Of a stretch of 64,000 bases of DNA, positions 8,207 to 17,146 are shown piece by piece. A model generated the notes under the pieces. It did no database searches, was not told where the DNA came from, and was given only the letters and a program-made list of their open reading frames with translations. The position numbers were made by a program, and so were the translations under genes. The stretch covers positions 1,723,606 through 1,787,605 of the forward strand of contig NZ_OUMZ01000007.1 of the NCBI RefSeq assembly GCF_900327775.1, read 5' to 3'. Position 1 is the stretch's first letter, and every line of letters begins with the position of its first letter. The DNA comes from Roseovarius sp. EL26. Lineage in GTDB: Bacteria; Pseudomonadota; Alphaproteobacteria; Rhodobacterales; Rhodobacteraceae.

Positions 8207-9601
8207 CTATCGTGCCAGACGCCAGCCCGCCACACAGGCGATCACGGCAAATGGCACAAACGCGGCAAAGATCCAGAAGGCGGCAGACTGTGCCGCCAAA
8301 GCGCTCACATCCTCGCCAAAACCAAACGTGTTGGCAACGATCCCCGCAGCAGCAGCGCCAAATGCAAAACCGATCTGCTGCATCGTTGGAATCGCCGAGG
8401 AAGTCTCATTCGCTTCGGCCGCACGTGCAGCTTCGGTGATGCGGTTGACAATAAAAGCCCACATCATGCCAAAGCCTGTCCCTTGTATTCCTGCAAGTGC
8501 GACAATCAACCAGACCGGACCACTGCCCATGGTAAGTGCAAACCCCAGAAGTGACCCCAAAAGACAGGCCGTACCTAGCTGAATAAGCCTCGCCTCATTT
8601 GAGGGATTGATCCAAGCCACAAATATCGCAGCGCCACCCCAGCCCACGGATTCAAACGCAATGATATAGCCCGCAGCCAGTGGCGTGATCTCATGTAATG
8701 TTTCCAGCATAATCGGGCCATAAACCATGAATGACATAGACGATATCGAGGCCGTTAGTATCAACACCAACCCTGCACCAACCCGATGTCTGATATTCAA
8801 AGGCTTGCTTGGGAACAAGCGAATGCCAACCACCTTACTGTCTCGCTTCAATGCCGCAGCAAACAGCGCCACGCCAAGCCCGCACAACAAAAGCGAATGC
8901 AGCCCATGCACCTCGGCCCCGGCGAAAGCAACCGACAAAACCGACAGACAGATCAGCGCCAGCGTCATCACCGGAATAGAGCCAGGTTCAGCCCGCTCCT
9001 TTTGCATTAGCATGGGTGCAGTGGTGAGAGCTAAGACAACGAAAATCGCCGCCTGAACCACAGCAGCCACATAGGCCAACCGCCAGTTTCCAAAGGTTGC
9101 GAAGGTTCCCCCGACCAAAGGGCCGGCAAAAGCAGACATGCTCCAAACTGCGGAAATCAGAGCCATGACTTTGGGCAGTACATCAGGCGTAAACCACTGG
9201 CGAATGGCGACGTAGGCAAGCGCAACAAGATAGCCACCGCCGATACCCTGACAAAGCCGCCCGGCAAGCACCACATTCATATCCGGGGCCACCGCACAAA
9301 TCAGGCTCCCGATTAGATAGAGCAATGCCGCTAGCCCCAAACTCATACGCAGACTGCAATAGCGCATTAACGTGCCGGTTGATGATCCGGCAAAAATTGA
9401 GCCAAGCAGATAGAGCGCGAAAGCCCAACCAATCAGATTTCCGCCACCGAATTCCCGTATCGCGCTTGGCAAAGTGGTTGCGGCCAACAAGCTACTCGCG
9501 GCGTGAAGCCATACAGCGAAACACAGCAGAAAAAGTTTAATACTGTGGTCGCGAGTAAAGATAGATACAGGACCTCGTTGAGGAAGTGTTTTTTGCGCCA
9601 T
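8207..9601 (-). CDS. MFS drug/metabolite exporter
   Basis: The 464-residue protein is hydrophobic throughout, with 12-14 predicted helices. It shows the LAGRLCQGIGGGYLVALAYV segment (antiporter-motif-C-like glycine-rich helix) and the GAGNLIGW-type start of DHA2-like transporters. Likely role: proton-coupled export of a small molecule from the cytoplasm. The substrate is unknown and no regulator is adjacent. The ATG is preceded by AGAAGG. It is isolated, with 150 bp before the ABC transporter gene on the same strand. Confidence 0.9.
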   Translation of the reverse strand: MAQKTLPQRGPVSIFTRDHSIKLFLLCFAVWLHAASSLLAATTLPSAIREFGGGNLIGWAFALYLLGSIFAGSSTGTLMRYCSLRMSLGLAALLYLIGSLICAVAPDMNVVLAGRLCQGIGGGYLVALAYVAIRQWFTPDVLPKVMALISAVWSMSAFAGPLVGGTFATFGNWRLAYVAAVVQAAIFVVLALTTAPMLMQKERAEPGSIPVMTLALICLSVLSVAFAGAEVHGLHSLLLCGLGVALFAAALKRDSKVVGIRLFPSKPLNIRHRVGAGLVLILTASISSMSFMVYGPIMLETLHEITPLAAGYIIAFESVGWGGAAIFVAWINPSNEARLIQLGTACLLGSLLGFALTMGSGPVWLIVALAGIQGTGFGMMWAFIVNRITEAARAAEANETSSAIPTMQQIGFAFGAAAAGIVANTFGFGEDVSALAAQSAAFWIFAAFVPFAVIACVAGWRLAR

Positions 9602-9752
9602 ATGCCTTCTGTAGCATCCTTGGATATTTAGGTTTCAAGGCGCAGTGTAATTCTTAAAGTGTACTTTAGGTCAAACACATTTATCCTTTAACTATAAATG
9701 AGTTAGAATTCAATTCTCAAACCGTGCACTCAAAAACCCACGAGTTCCAATG

Positions 9753-11564
9753 CTACGCCACCTCTTCGCTAGCTTGACGTTGCCACAAGCCAAAATACCT
9801 TCCACGGCCTGTCAAAAGCTCTGCGTGGGTGCCTTCTTCGACAATATGACCATCTTCCAGAACGATAATCCTGTCAGCCTCAGACACCGTGCTTAATCGG
9901 TGAGCAATCATGATCACCGTGCGCCCCTGCCCTGCGCGAGCCAACGCATCTTGAATACCGTCTTCGGTCTCTGAATCAAGCGCACTGGTGGCCTCGTCCA
10001 GTAACAGGATGGGTGGATCTTTCAGCAAAGTGCGGGCAATTCCGACGCGCTGCTTTTCCCCACCAGAAAGTTTTAGGCCACGTTCCCCCACAGCTGTTTC
10101 ATAACCATCAGGCAGGCCTACAATGAAATCATGAATTTGCGCGGCTTTGGCGACGGCTTCGATCTCAGCTTGGCCAGCCCCCTCGCGCCCGTAGGCGATA
10201 TTATAACCGATGGTATCATTGAACAGCACAGTATCCTGCGGCACCACGCCAATGGCTGCATGCAGGCTGTCTTGGGTCACATCGCGAATATCCTGCCCGT
10301 CAATCCGGACTGCACCACCGGTGACATCGTAGAACCGAAAGAGCAGCCGCCCGATGGTGGATTTCCCTGCGCCAGAAGATCCAACAATAGCCACGCTTTG
10401 ACCTGCGGGCACCTGCAGACTGATGCCCTTTAAAATCGGGCGTTCAACATCATACCCAAAATGTACGTTGTCAAATTCAACCATCCCACCATTCACGTTA
10501 AGCGCATTCGCATCAGACTTATCCGTAACATCGGGGGCCTGATCGAGCAGCTTAAACATCTCGCTCATATCAACCAGCGACTGACGAATTTCGCGGTACA
10601 CCGTGCCAAGGAAATTCAACGGCATAGTGATCTGGATCATATAGGCGTTGACCATCACAAAGTCCCCAACGCTGAGCGTGCCATCTTGCACCCCCATCGC
10701 CGCCATCACCATGACCACAACCAACCCGGAAGTGATCAGAACAGATTGACCAAAATTCAGGAACGCCAGTGAATAGGACGTTTGTAATGCAGCATCCTCA
10801 TAACCCGCCATTGCCTCGTCATAACGCCCTGCCTCGCGCCCGGTGGCGCCAAAATAACGCACTGTTTCAACGTTGAGCAGGCTATCGATTGCCTTTTGGT
10901 TGGCATCGGTATCCTGATCATTCATCCGCATCCGCTGCTTAACCCGCCATTCTGTCACCCGGAAGGTAAAGAACACATAGGCCGCAATCACCGCAACCAC
11001 GACAGCCAGATACCAGATGTCAAATAGCGTCCAAAGAACGATGCCGATGAGTAAAAGTTCAAGGATCAGTGGGCCAATGGAAAACAACAAAAATCGCAGT
11101 AGAAATTCCACGCCCTTCACGCCCCGCTCAATGATCCGGCTCAACCCGCCGGTTTTTCGGGTGATGTGATAGCGCATCGACATGCGGTGAATATGAGTGA
11201 AGGTTCGCAATGCGAGTTTCCTAAGGGCCCGCTGTGCCACCCGCGCGAAAATCACATCGCGCAACTGTTGGAAACCAACATTCATCAACCGCGCAACACC
11301 ATATGCCACGGTCAGACCAATGGCCCCAAAAGCCAGCAGCCAAGCGTCATCATGCGCCTCGCCGGCCAGCGCATCCACTGCTGCTTTGTAAAAAAATGGT
11401 GTGCCGACGGCGATCAGCTTGGCCAACAACAGCGTCAACATTGCCAGCACCACGCGTCGTTTGACCCACGGTTCATCTCGTGGCCAAAGATAGGGCGTGA
11501 CCCGGCGGATCGTGCGCCAACCGTCTTTTGGCATTTCGGTGGTGGTCAGGCTATTGCGGCGCAT
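9753..11564 (-). CDS. Atm1-type ABC exporter (fused permease-ATPase)
   Basis: A half-transporter of 603 residues. Six membrane helices lie between about 38 and 320, then a nucleotide-binding domain with Walker A GSSGAGKS (395-402), signature LSGGEKQ (499-505) and Walker B ILLLDE (519-524). NVETVRYFGA (231-240) and MPLNFLGTVYREIRQSLVDM (314-333) are close to stretches conserved in the Atm1/ABCB7 group, which exports glutathione-linked sulfur or metal species and supports iron-sulfur and metal homeostasis. The homodimer sits in the inner membrane. The LysM-protein gene upstream on the same strand ends 66 bp before it. Confidence 0.92.
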   Translation of the reverse strand: MRRNSLTTTEMPKDGWRTIRRVTPYLWPRDEPWVKRRVVLAMLTLLLAKLIAVGTPFFYKAAVDALAGEAHDDAWLLAFGAIGLTVAYGVARLMNVGFQQLRDVIFARVAQRALRKLALRTFTHIHRMSMRYHITRKTGGLSRIIERGVKGVEFLLRFLLFSIGPLILELLLIGIVLWTLFDIWYLAVVVAVIAAYVFFTFRVTEWRVKQRMRMNDQDTDANQKAIDSLLNVETVRYFGATGREAGRYDEAMAGYEDAALQTSYSLAFLNFGQSVLITSGLVVVMVMAAMGVQDGTLSVGDFVMVNAYMIQITMPLNFLGTVYREIRQSLVDMSEMFKLLDQAPDVTDKSDANALNVNGGMVEFDNVHFGYDVERPILKGISLQVPAGQSVAIVGSSGAGKSTIGRLLFRFYDVTGGAVRIDGQDIRDVTQDSLHAAIGVVPQDTVLFNDTIGYNIAYGREGAGQAEIEAVAKAAQIHDFIVGLPDGYETAVGERGLKLSGGEKQRVGIARTLLKDPPILLLDEATSALDSETEDGIQDALARAGQGRTVIMIAHRLSTVSEADRIIVLEDGHIVEEGTHAELLTGRGRYFGLWQRQASEEVA

Positions 11565-11630
11565 TCCGGCCCCTTGGCTAATTCAGACCGGTCAGAAATA
11601 AGCACAGATGGCCACAATGACCAGCCCTGC

Positions 11631-12671
11631 TTATTCCGGAACGCTAAACACCTGCCCTGGATAGATCAGGTCCGGGTTGCGGATTCTGTCCCGATTGGCC
11701 TCAAACACACGAATATAAGCATAGCCGTCACCGTAAGCCGCACGCGAAATTGCCCAAAGCGTATTGCCGGGTTGCACAGTGATCGTCTTAATCTTTTCAC
11801 CATCAGCGGAGTGTTCCGCGATATTATCCTGATCTTCTCGCTTGAACGGCGTTTCCACCCGCGATGTAACATTGCCTTCAGTGTCCAGTTCATCCACCCG
11901 CAGAGTGTAAACCCCAGTGTCGATCTCTGATAGTTCCGACTGCCAGTTCCCACCCTCTTCAATTGGGGCTAGGGTCACCGGCGCATTATCCAGATAGACC
12001 CGCACAAATCCCTCACCCAGAGCACGCCCGGAAAGCTGCACCTCGCCCTCGTCAGAATAGGTGATAGAATCCAGCGCCACGTTCGACATGACCTCTGGGG
12101 CATCGACGCTTGGGGCCTGCAGGACCTGAACGCCAGTTTCATCAGCCAGAAGAACCGTCTTGTTGTTAACACCTATCTCATCGCGTTGGGTGACTTCTGT
12201 ATCAGCAAGTTCTGTGACAATCACCTCATCGCGTGATTGGAATGTCTCACCGGTCTCAGGAGAGGTCATCGCCAGAGATAAAACCCGCGAACTGCTGCTG
12301 GCTTCCAGCTCGAAAAACTCTGCGAACTCTCCACTCGGTCCGGACTGTACCGTGGCCATTGGCTCACCATCTAATAAGACAGTAACCTCCCAGCCAGCTG
12401 GTGCCCGCCCGGCCAGCAAACCCTGACCATCAGGATCCAGAAAAAAAGTACTAATTTCCGGTGCCAAAGGCAGATCTTTCTCAGATTCTGCAAGCTCACT
12501 TTCGGTAAGGTCCACCTCAACTGTTGGGGCACTCTGTTCGGAGTTCAGTTCATTCTCAGCGTCATCTTGCGGTGAAAAAAAAGAAACAGCGGCAAAAATC
12601 GCCATACAAACCGCAATCGCAGCCACGAATCCAAGGGCCATACCCCCGGAAAAACCAGATTTCTGCGCCAT
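11631..12671 (-). CDS. LysM-domain envelope protein
   Basis: Start set at 12671 because GGAAGGACGACC precedes that ATG and the residues after it form a signal-anchor helix (GGMALGFVAAIAVCMAIFAA). The 346-residue product then has an acidic linker, beta-rich repeats (one starts FFLDPDGQGLLAGRAPAG, another VQLSGRALGEGFVRVYLD) and a C-terminal LysM domain (ITVQPGNTLWAISRAAYGDG to IYPGQVFSVP) that binds peptidoglycan. The likely place is the periplasm, anchored to the inner membrane. This architecture is common and poorly characterised in Rhodobacterales. It is divergent from the LOG gene. Confidence 0.85.
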   Translation of the reverse strand: MAQKSGFSGGMALGFVAAIAVCMAIFAAVSFFSPQDDAENELNSEQSAPTVEVDLTESELAESEKDLPLAPEISTFFLDPDGQGLLAGRAPAGWEVTVLLDGEPMATVQSGPSGEFAEFFELEASSSSRVLSLAMTSPETGETFQSRDEVIVTELADTEVTQRDEIGVNNKTVLLADETGVQVLQAPSVDAPEVMSNVALDSITYSDEGEVQLSGRALGEGFVRVYLDNAPVTLAPIEEGGNWQSELSEIDTGVYTLRVDELDTEGNVTSRVETPFKREDQDNIAEHSADGEKIKTITVQPGNTLWAISRAAYGDGYAYIRVFEANRDRIRNPDLIYPGQVFSVPE

Positions 12672-12776
12672 GGTCGTCCTTCCATTGTCCGCCCCCAATC
12701 CCCAGCGCGGTTGCCGGACCATAACAACCCGGCTATCACGGGTCAAAGCAACCCTATGGCATCAGGCATCCCAACT

Positions 12777-13322
12777 ATGAAAAAACTTTCCGTCTGTGTT
12801 TTCTGCGGCGCACGTTCAGGTGAAAACCCCGCATTTCAAGACATCGCAACCGACATGGGGCAGATGTTAGCAGATCAAAACTGGCGCTTGGTCTATGGCG
12901 CCGGAGACATTGGCCTGATGGGCGCGGTCGCACGTGCCACGCAAAATGCAGGCGGCGAAACATTTGGCGTCATCCCTGAACACCTGCTTCAATTGGAAGT
13001 CGGCAAAACCGATCTCAGTAAATTCATTGTCACCGAAAACATGCATGAGCGCAAAAAGGTGATGTTCATGAACTCCGATGTTTTTGTCGTATTGCCGGGT
13101 GGTGCTGGTTCACTGGATGAGTTTTTTGAGGTTTTGACATGGGCCCAGATTGGCTTACACAAAAAGCCGATCTTCTTGCTTAATGTCGCTGGGTATTGGG
13201 ATCCGTTGATTGCCTTGATCGATCACATCATCGGCCAAGGGTTCGCCGATACCTCACTGCGCGACTATTTCCACGCCTATGACACGATTGAAAAGGTCAA
13301 GTGCCATCTCACCATCCTATGA
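12777..13322 (+). CDS. LOG-family nucleoside 5'-monophosphate phosphoribohydrolase
   Basis: A Rossmann-fold LOG (TIGR00730) protein of 181 residues. It has GAGDIGLMGAVA, MHERKKVMFMNSDVFVVLPG and the PGGxGxxxE active-site motif (PGGAGSLDEFFEVLTWAQIG). The family releases adenine or cytokinin-type bases from nucleoside monophosphates; the bacterial role is probably nucleotide salvage or housecleaning. The start at 12777 (MKKLSVCVFCGA) fits the conserved family N-terminus; the in-frame ATGs at 12711 and 12756 would add an unconserved extension. It is convergent with rarD, 3 bp away. Confidence 0.88.
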   Translation: MKKLSVCVFCGARSGENPAFQDIATDMGQMLADQNWRLVYGAGDIGLMGAVARATQNAGGETFGVIPEHLLQLEVGKTDLSKFIVTENMHERKKVMFMNSDVFVVLPGGAGSLDEFFEVLTWAQIGLHKKPIFLLNVAGYWDPLIALIDHIIGQGFADTSLRDYFHAYDTIEKVKCHLTIL

Positions 13323-13325
13323 CTT

Positions 13326-14207
13326 TCACGAAACGCCTTTCCTACGCTTGGGTGCTGTCACATATATTGTGATGGCTACCCAAATGAAACCAAACGCTAT
13401 CCCATGCCAAAGCGTGAACGGCTCGGAAAATAGAAAGACCGCGACCAGAAACTGCAGAATCGGGTTGATGTAAAACATCAACCCGGCCAGCCCCATGCTC
13501 ACCCTTTTGGCACCATAGGAAAATAGCACCAGTGGAATAGCTGTTGCTGGCCCAGACGCTACCATCAAAAACGTCTCCCAACCTGTTGCTCCAAACTGAC
13601 CCTGTGCGCTGAACAGAATCAACCACACTGCTGCAATAGGCAACATGATCAAACACTCTGCTGACACCGACAGAACCGGACCGGCCTCAACCTGATTTTT
13701 CAACAATCCATAAAGGCCAAAAGTGATCGCAAGGATCAATCCTAAAACCGGTATAACTCCGGCTCCAGCGATCAGCACCAATACCCCAAGTGCGGCAATT
13801 CCAATCGCTAACCCCTGGCGCGAACTAATCGCCTCTCGCAAGATGAACACCCCCAGCAGCACAGAGACCAGCGGGAAAATGAAATAACCCAAGCTGGCCT
13901 CAAGTGCGCGACCGGTTTGAACAGAGTAGATGAAAAAGCCCCAATTCACAGCGACCATGAGGGTGGCCAGAAGAATGATCCAGCGTTCTCGCCGTTTCAC
14001 AAACAACTTAGGGACTTCTCGCAATCGCTTTTGGAAAGCAAGAACGATCGCAAAGAACGCGCTCGACCAAATCACCCGATGCATCAAAACCTCTACTGCA
14101 TCGACTTGATCCAAGGCCTTATACAATAGTGGCACCACCCCCCAAAACGCACAGCCTGCCGCCAATGCGATCAACCCATTGCGGGTCTCATTTTCAATGC
14201 GTTGCAT
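13326..14207 (-). CDS. rarD: RarD-type EamA permease
   Basis: A 293-residue drug/metabolite transporter with ten predicted membrane helices. The start NGLIALAAGCAFWGVVPLLYK and HRVIWSSAFFAIVLAF, plus FFIYSVQTGRALEASLGYF, are typical of RarD (chloramphenicol-sensitivity protein) within the EamA superfamily. The substrate is unknown. The gene lies upstream-adjacent to the strong bidirectional-looking hairpin at 14227-14249 and is convergent with the LOG gene. Confidence 0.88.
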   Translation of the reverse strand: MQRIENETRNGLIALAAGCAFWGVVPLLYKALDQVDAVEVLMHRVIWSSAFFAIVLAFQKRLREVPKLFVKRRERWIILLATLMVAVNWGFFIYSVQTGRALEASLGYFIFPLVSVLLGVFILREAISSRQGLAIGIAALGVLVLIAGAGVIPVLGLILAITFGLYGLLKNQVEAGPVLSVSAECLIMLPIAAVWLILFSAQGQFGATGWETFLMVASGPATAIPLVLFSYGAKRVSMGLAGLMFYINPILQFLVAVFLFSEPFTLWHGIAFGFIWVAITIYVTAPKRRKGVS

Positions 14208-14223
14208 GGGATGTATCCTGAGT

Positions 14224-14249
14224 AAAAAAGCCCGCCAATGGCGGGCTTT
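14224..14249 (-). terminator. Intrinsic terminator of sodB
   Basis: AAAGCCCGCC (14227-14236), loop AAT, GGCGGGCTTT (14240-14249). On the minus strand the hairpin runs into a T-run (complement of the As at 14224-14229), so it ends the sodB transcript, 23 bp after its stop codon. Confidence 0.9.
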
Positions 14250-14271
14250 GATGTGTAATCTGTAAACCTGA

Positions 14272-14871
14272 TCAGAGGCGCGAGGCCACGTTGTCCCAGT
14301 TCACCAGATTTTCAAGGAAGTTTGACAGATAAACCGGACGTTTATTGCGGAAGTCGATGTAATAGGAATGCTCCCACACATCACAGCCAAGCAATGCAGT
14401 TTGACCAAAGCACAGTGGGTTCACACCGTTTTCAGTTTTGGTCACTGCCAAAGATCCGTCAGCATTTTTCACCAACCAGCACCAGCCCGAACCGAACTGA
14501 CCCGCACCTGCGGCGGAAAACTGCGATTTGAAATCATCGACTGAGCCAAAGCTCTCGGTGATCGCTTTTTCCAACTCGCCAGGCATGGCGCTGGCGCCGG
14601 GGCCCATCATTTCCCAGAACTGGTTATGGTTCCACAACTGCGAGATGTTGTTGAAGATGCCGTTTTGCGCGACAGATGTCGCATTGTAGGTGCCGACGAT
14701 GATCTCTTCCATCGTCTTATTTTCCCACTCAGTCCCCGCGATCGCCGCGTTGCCATTGGTGACATAGGCGTTGTGGTGCAGATCGTGGTGGTACTCCAGC
14801 GTTTCAGCCGACATGCCTTTGGATGCAAGCGCATCATGTGCGTAGGGAAGATCAGGAAGTTCAAAAGCCAT
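14272..14871 (-). CDS. sodB: Superoxide dismutase (Fe/Mn family)
   Basis: Dismutates superoxide to oxygen and peroxide in the cytoplasm. The 199-residue product carries the four metal ligands: His28 in LEYHHDLHH, His82 in LWNHNQFW, and Asp164/His168 in DVWEHSYY. GSGWCWLV and the IDFRNKRPVYLSNFLENLVNW end are typical of alphaproteobacterial Fe-type enzymes; the metal preference is inferred. The start at 14871 gives MAFELPDLPY, the usual family N-terminus, with AAAGGG upstream. It is monocistronic with a strong terminator. Confidence 0.96.
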   Translation of the reverse strand: MAFELPDLPYAHDALASKGMSAETLEYHHDLHHNAYVTNGNAAIAGTEWENKTMEEIIVGTYNATSVAQNGIFNNISQLWNHNQFWEMMGPGASAMPGELEKAITESFGSVDDFKSQFSAAGAGQFGSGWCWLVKNADGSLAVTKTENGVNPLCFGQTALLGCDVWEHSYYIDFRNKRPVYLSNFLENLVNWDNVASRL

Positions 14872-14923
14872 TTGCAAAGCCCTTTATGTTCGTGCGTGAA
14901 TTTCTGCACCTAGATGGCTGCTT

Positions 14924-16471
14924 TCACATGGCAAGGTCAAGGGGCTTACGTCGCTCAGTCCCCAAGATAGCTTTATATGCCAAAACTTCTTTCTCAATTT
15001 TCGCGGTATCCCATCCCATAATAGGCGCGACAAGCTGCGCCACTTCAGGCGCAAGGTCTCGCCCCTGATCCGGTTCCCATCCGACTCCCAAGCGCCGAAG
15101 CATCAAATCAGCGAGTGTCGCTGGTTTTTCATGACGGGCACAGTGTTTCGCAGCATCCAGAAAATCCATTTCGGCTACATCAGGGTAATGCACCGCATCT
15201 TCACGATCCAAGGGTTTCTGTCGAGGGCCTAAAGTTTTTGATGCAAGCCTCACTAATTGCCGGGCAACTCTTCGATGAGTCATAATTGCGCCGCCGGTCA
15301 GTGAAAAGATGCCATTCAAATTGTCCGCTGCCAGATCATGGATCTTGACTTCCCGGCTTCCAAGACTGTGTACCGGATCACGTGTCAGAGGGTTCACACC
15401 TGCCCAAGTATATAAAACATCTTCCGGTTGGACATTCAAACGCGGCATAGCTCGGTTGATCTCACCAATCATCCAAGCAATTTCTTGATCATCAGCAACC
15501 ACTCCGGCTGGATCACCATCATGTGCAGTTCGTGTCAATCCAACATAATGCAAACCCCTGAAAGGTAAGCAGTAAAGCGGCTCGCCCAGGCTGTTGTACG
15601 AGAAGACACCACAATTTTGAAACACATCGGGCAATCTCATAGCAATATGGATTCCCTTTACACCGGAACACTTGGGTTCAGCGTTCGAGCCGCTGCTTCT
15701 GATAACCTGATCGATCCAAGCTCCAGCTAAATTCATAACAAGTTTTGCAGAAATACGATACTCGTTAGCTGACGTCTCAATACCATTCTTTTCAGACCGC
15801 AGTGTCAGTTGCCAACCATCATCCTCAGCTAATCGATCCACTTTGGTAAGGCGCGTATAGTTACAGACTGTAGCACCTTGCTTTTCTGCGGAAAAAAGAC
15901 AGTCAAACGCGATACGTTCAGGCCAATCAAACAGATATTCAGAAAAAACAGCGATTTGTTGCAGGTCACCAGCATCACGCAACCAAGGTGCGATTGGAAT
16001 GGAATCGAATTGGGGCTTGCTTACACGCCGATAATTCAGTGGCTCACCAAAGGGATTGGCACATTTCAATGCAGTAAAAGCGGCATCCAGCTGCCAGGGC
16101 GAATATTTATCACTGTTATAGATCGGCAGATAAAAATCTATTTTCCGAACTCTGTTGGACAGGTTGCGTGCAATATCATCACGCGCCAGCATATCATGTC
16201 GTGCAGTGAAAATAGACTTAAGCAATTGCTTAGGTTGACTAAGGTTGCGCCAAAACGTTTCCCCATTGGCCAGATGCCTTAGTCCGCAGTGCAGCAAACG
16301 GCTTGATCGGCTCGTAGCACCACTAGCAAAGTCATCTTGTTCCGCCAGAAACACCGAGTATCCCGCGGCACTTAAGTGTTGCGCAGCACTTGCACCATTT
16401 ATGCCACCGCCGATGATCGCAATGTCAAATTGCTTTGTCTCGCCCCCAACATCCAACTCATGCGTTATCAT
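14924..16471 (-). CDS. glpD: FAD-dependent glycerol-3-phosphate dehydrogenase-like protein
   Basis: The 515-residue flavoprotein has the dinucleotide-binding start IAIIGGGINGASAAQHL and the GlpD signature region GATSRSSRLLHCGLRHL (compare the usual TSSRSSKLIHGGLRYL). A Cys stands where most GlpD proteins have Gly (LLHCGLRHL), and the C-terminal helical domain is present. Expected reaction: glycerol-3-phosphate to dihydroxyacetone phosphate with electrons to quinone at the membrane. It is A+T richer than its neighbours and lies just downstream of the soxG terminator, so it has its own transcript. GATGAGG precedes the start. No other glp gene is near, and an amino-acid oxidase activity is not excluded. 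Confidence 0.7.
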   Translation of the reverse strand: MITHELDVGGETKQFDIAIIGGGINGASAAQHLSAAGYSVFLAEQDDFASGATSRSSRLLHCGLRHLANGETFWRNLSQPKQLLKSIFTARHDMLARDDIARNLSNRVRKIDFYLPIYNSDKYSPWQLDAAFTALKCANPFGEPLNYRRVSKPQFDSIPIAPWLRDAGDLQQIAVFSEYLFDWPERIAFDCLFSAEKQGATVCNYTRLTKVDRLAEDDGWQLTLRSEKNGIETSANEYRISAKLVMNLAGAWIDQVIRSSGSNAEPKCSGVKGIHIAMRLPDVFQNCGVFSYNSLGEPLYCLPFRGLHYVGLTRTAHDGDPAGVVADDQEIAWMIGEINRAMPRLNVQPEDVLYTWAGVNPLTRDPVHSLGSREVKIHDLAADNLNGIFSLTGGAIMTHRRVARQLVRLASKTLGPRQKPLDREDAVHYPDVAEMDFLDAAKHCARHEKPATLADLMLRRLGVGWEPDQGRDLAPEVAQLVAPIMGWDTAKIEKEVLAYKAILGTERRKPLDLAM

Positions 16472-16529
16472 AGCGACACCTCATCAAGGTATGAGATCGC
16501 AGCTCAGCATCAACTAAGAATAATCTCAA

Positions 16530-16552
16530 TAAAAAAGGGCCCCTCAGGGCCC
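16530..16552 (-). terminator. Intrinsic terminator of the sarcosine oxidase operon
   Basis: GGGCCC (16537-16542), loop CTCA, GGGCCC (16547-16552), flanked on the minus-strand 3' side by a T-run (As at 16531-16536). It lies 25 bp after the soxG stop and separates that operon from the GlpD-like gene. Confidence 0.9.
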
Positions 16553-16576
16553 CTATTCATCAATTTATCTGATATA

Positions 16577-17146
16577 TTACCCGAAGATACCTACTTCGCT
16601 ACCGGGCTCTGCCGCATCTTTCAGCAGGCCAAAGGCATAATCAGCCACAGAGCGGAAGCAGATGATTTCGACACTTTGCTCATCCGCCATCCAAAACGCT
16701 GCAGGGATCTGCGCCATCCGGGTGCGGCGGAAATCACCAGCTTTGAAATGACCTTGTGCCATATCCACCGGGCTGATTTTGGCCACGACTTCACGCACCT
16801 TGTCGCCGCTCAGGCGGAACATGGCACGCGCGTCTGAGACGTTAACCGCCAGAAAGTGTTGGCCAGCCATTGCGGTCTCGAACTCAGCAATCACATCGGC
16901 AACCTTGTCATAGGCGACCAGCAGCAACAGCTCATCCGGCGACATCCATGCCACAGCGCCGTCATCAGCAATGCTGATCTGGCGTTGCTTTGGCATGGCG
17001 GCACCAGTGGCCGCTTTGACCGCGTTTTTCAGTTTGGTCGAGGCCAGGTTGCCCCGCACAGTGATCATCCCGCGCAGGCCAAGTTCCTCAACTTTAACGT
17101 AACCGTCGTATGCTGCACCTTGCAGCGCGCTTACTGGGTTAGACAT
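16577..17146 (-). CDS. soxG: Sarcosine oxidase gamma subunit
   Basis: The last gene of soxBDAG. The 189-residue product starts MSNPVSALQGAAYDGYVKV, followed by ELGLRGMITVRGN and the GDKVREVVAKISPVDMAQ-like central part seen in SoxG, a GcvT-related subunit that stabilises the complex. The start at 17146 overlaps the soxA stop in the 8-base ATGTCTAA, which indicates translational coupling; an upstream in-frame start would run deep into soxA. The operon terminator follows at once. Confidence 0.93.
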   Translation of the reverse strand: MSNPVSALQGAAYDGYVKVEELGLRGMITVRGNLASTKLKNAVKAATGAAMPKQRQISIADDGAVAWMSPDELLLLVAYDKVADVIAEFETAMAGQHFLAVNVSDARAMFRLSGDKVREVVAKISPVDMAQGHFKAGDFRRTRMAQIPAAFWMADEQSVEIICFRSVADYAFGLLKDAAEPGSEVGIFG

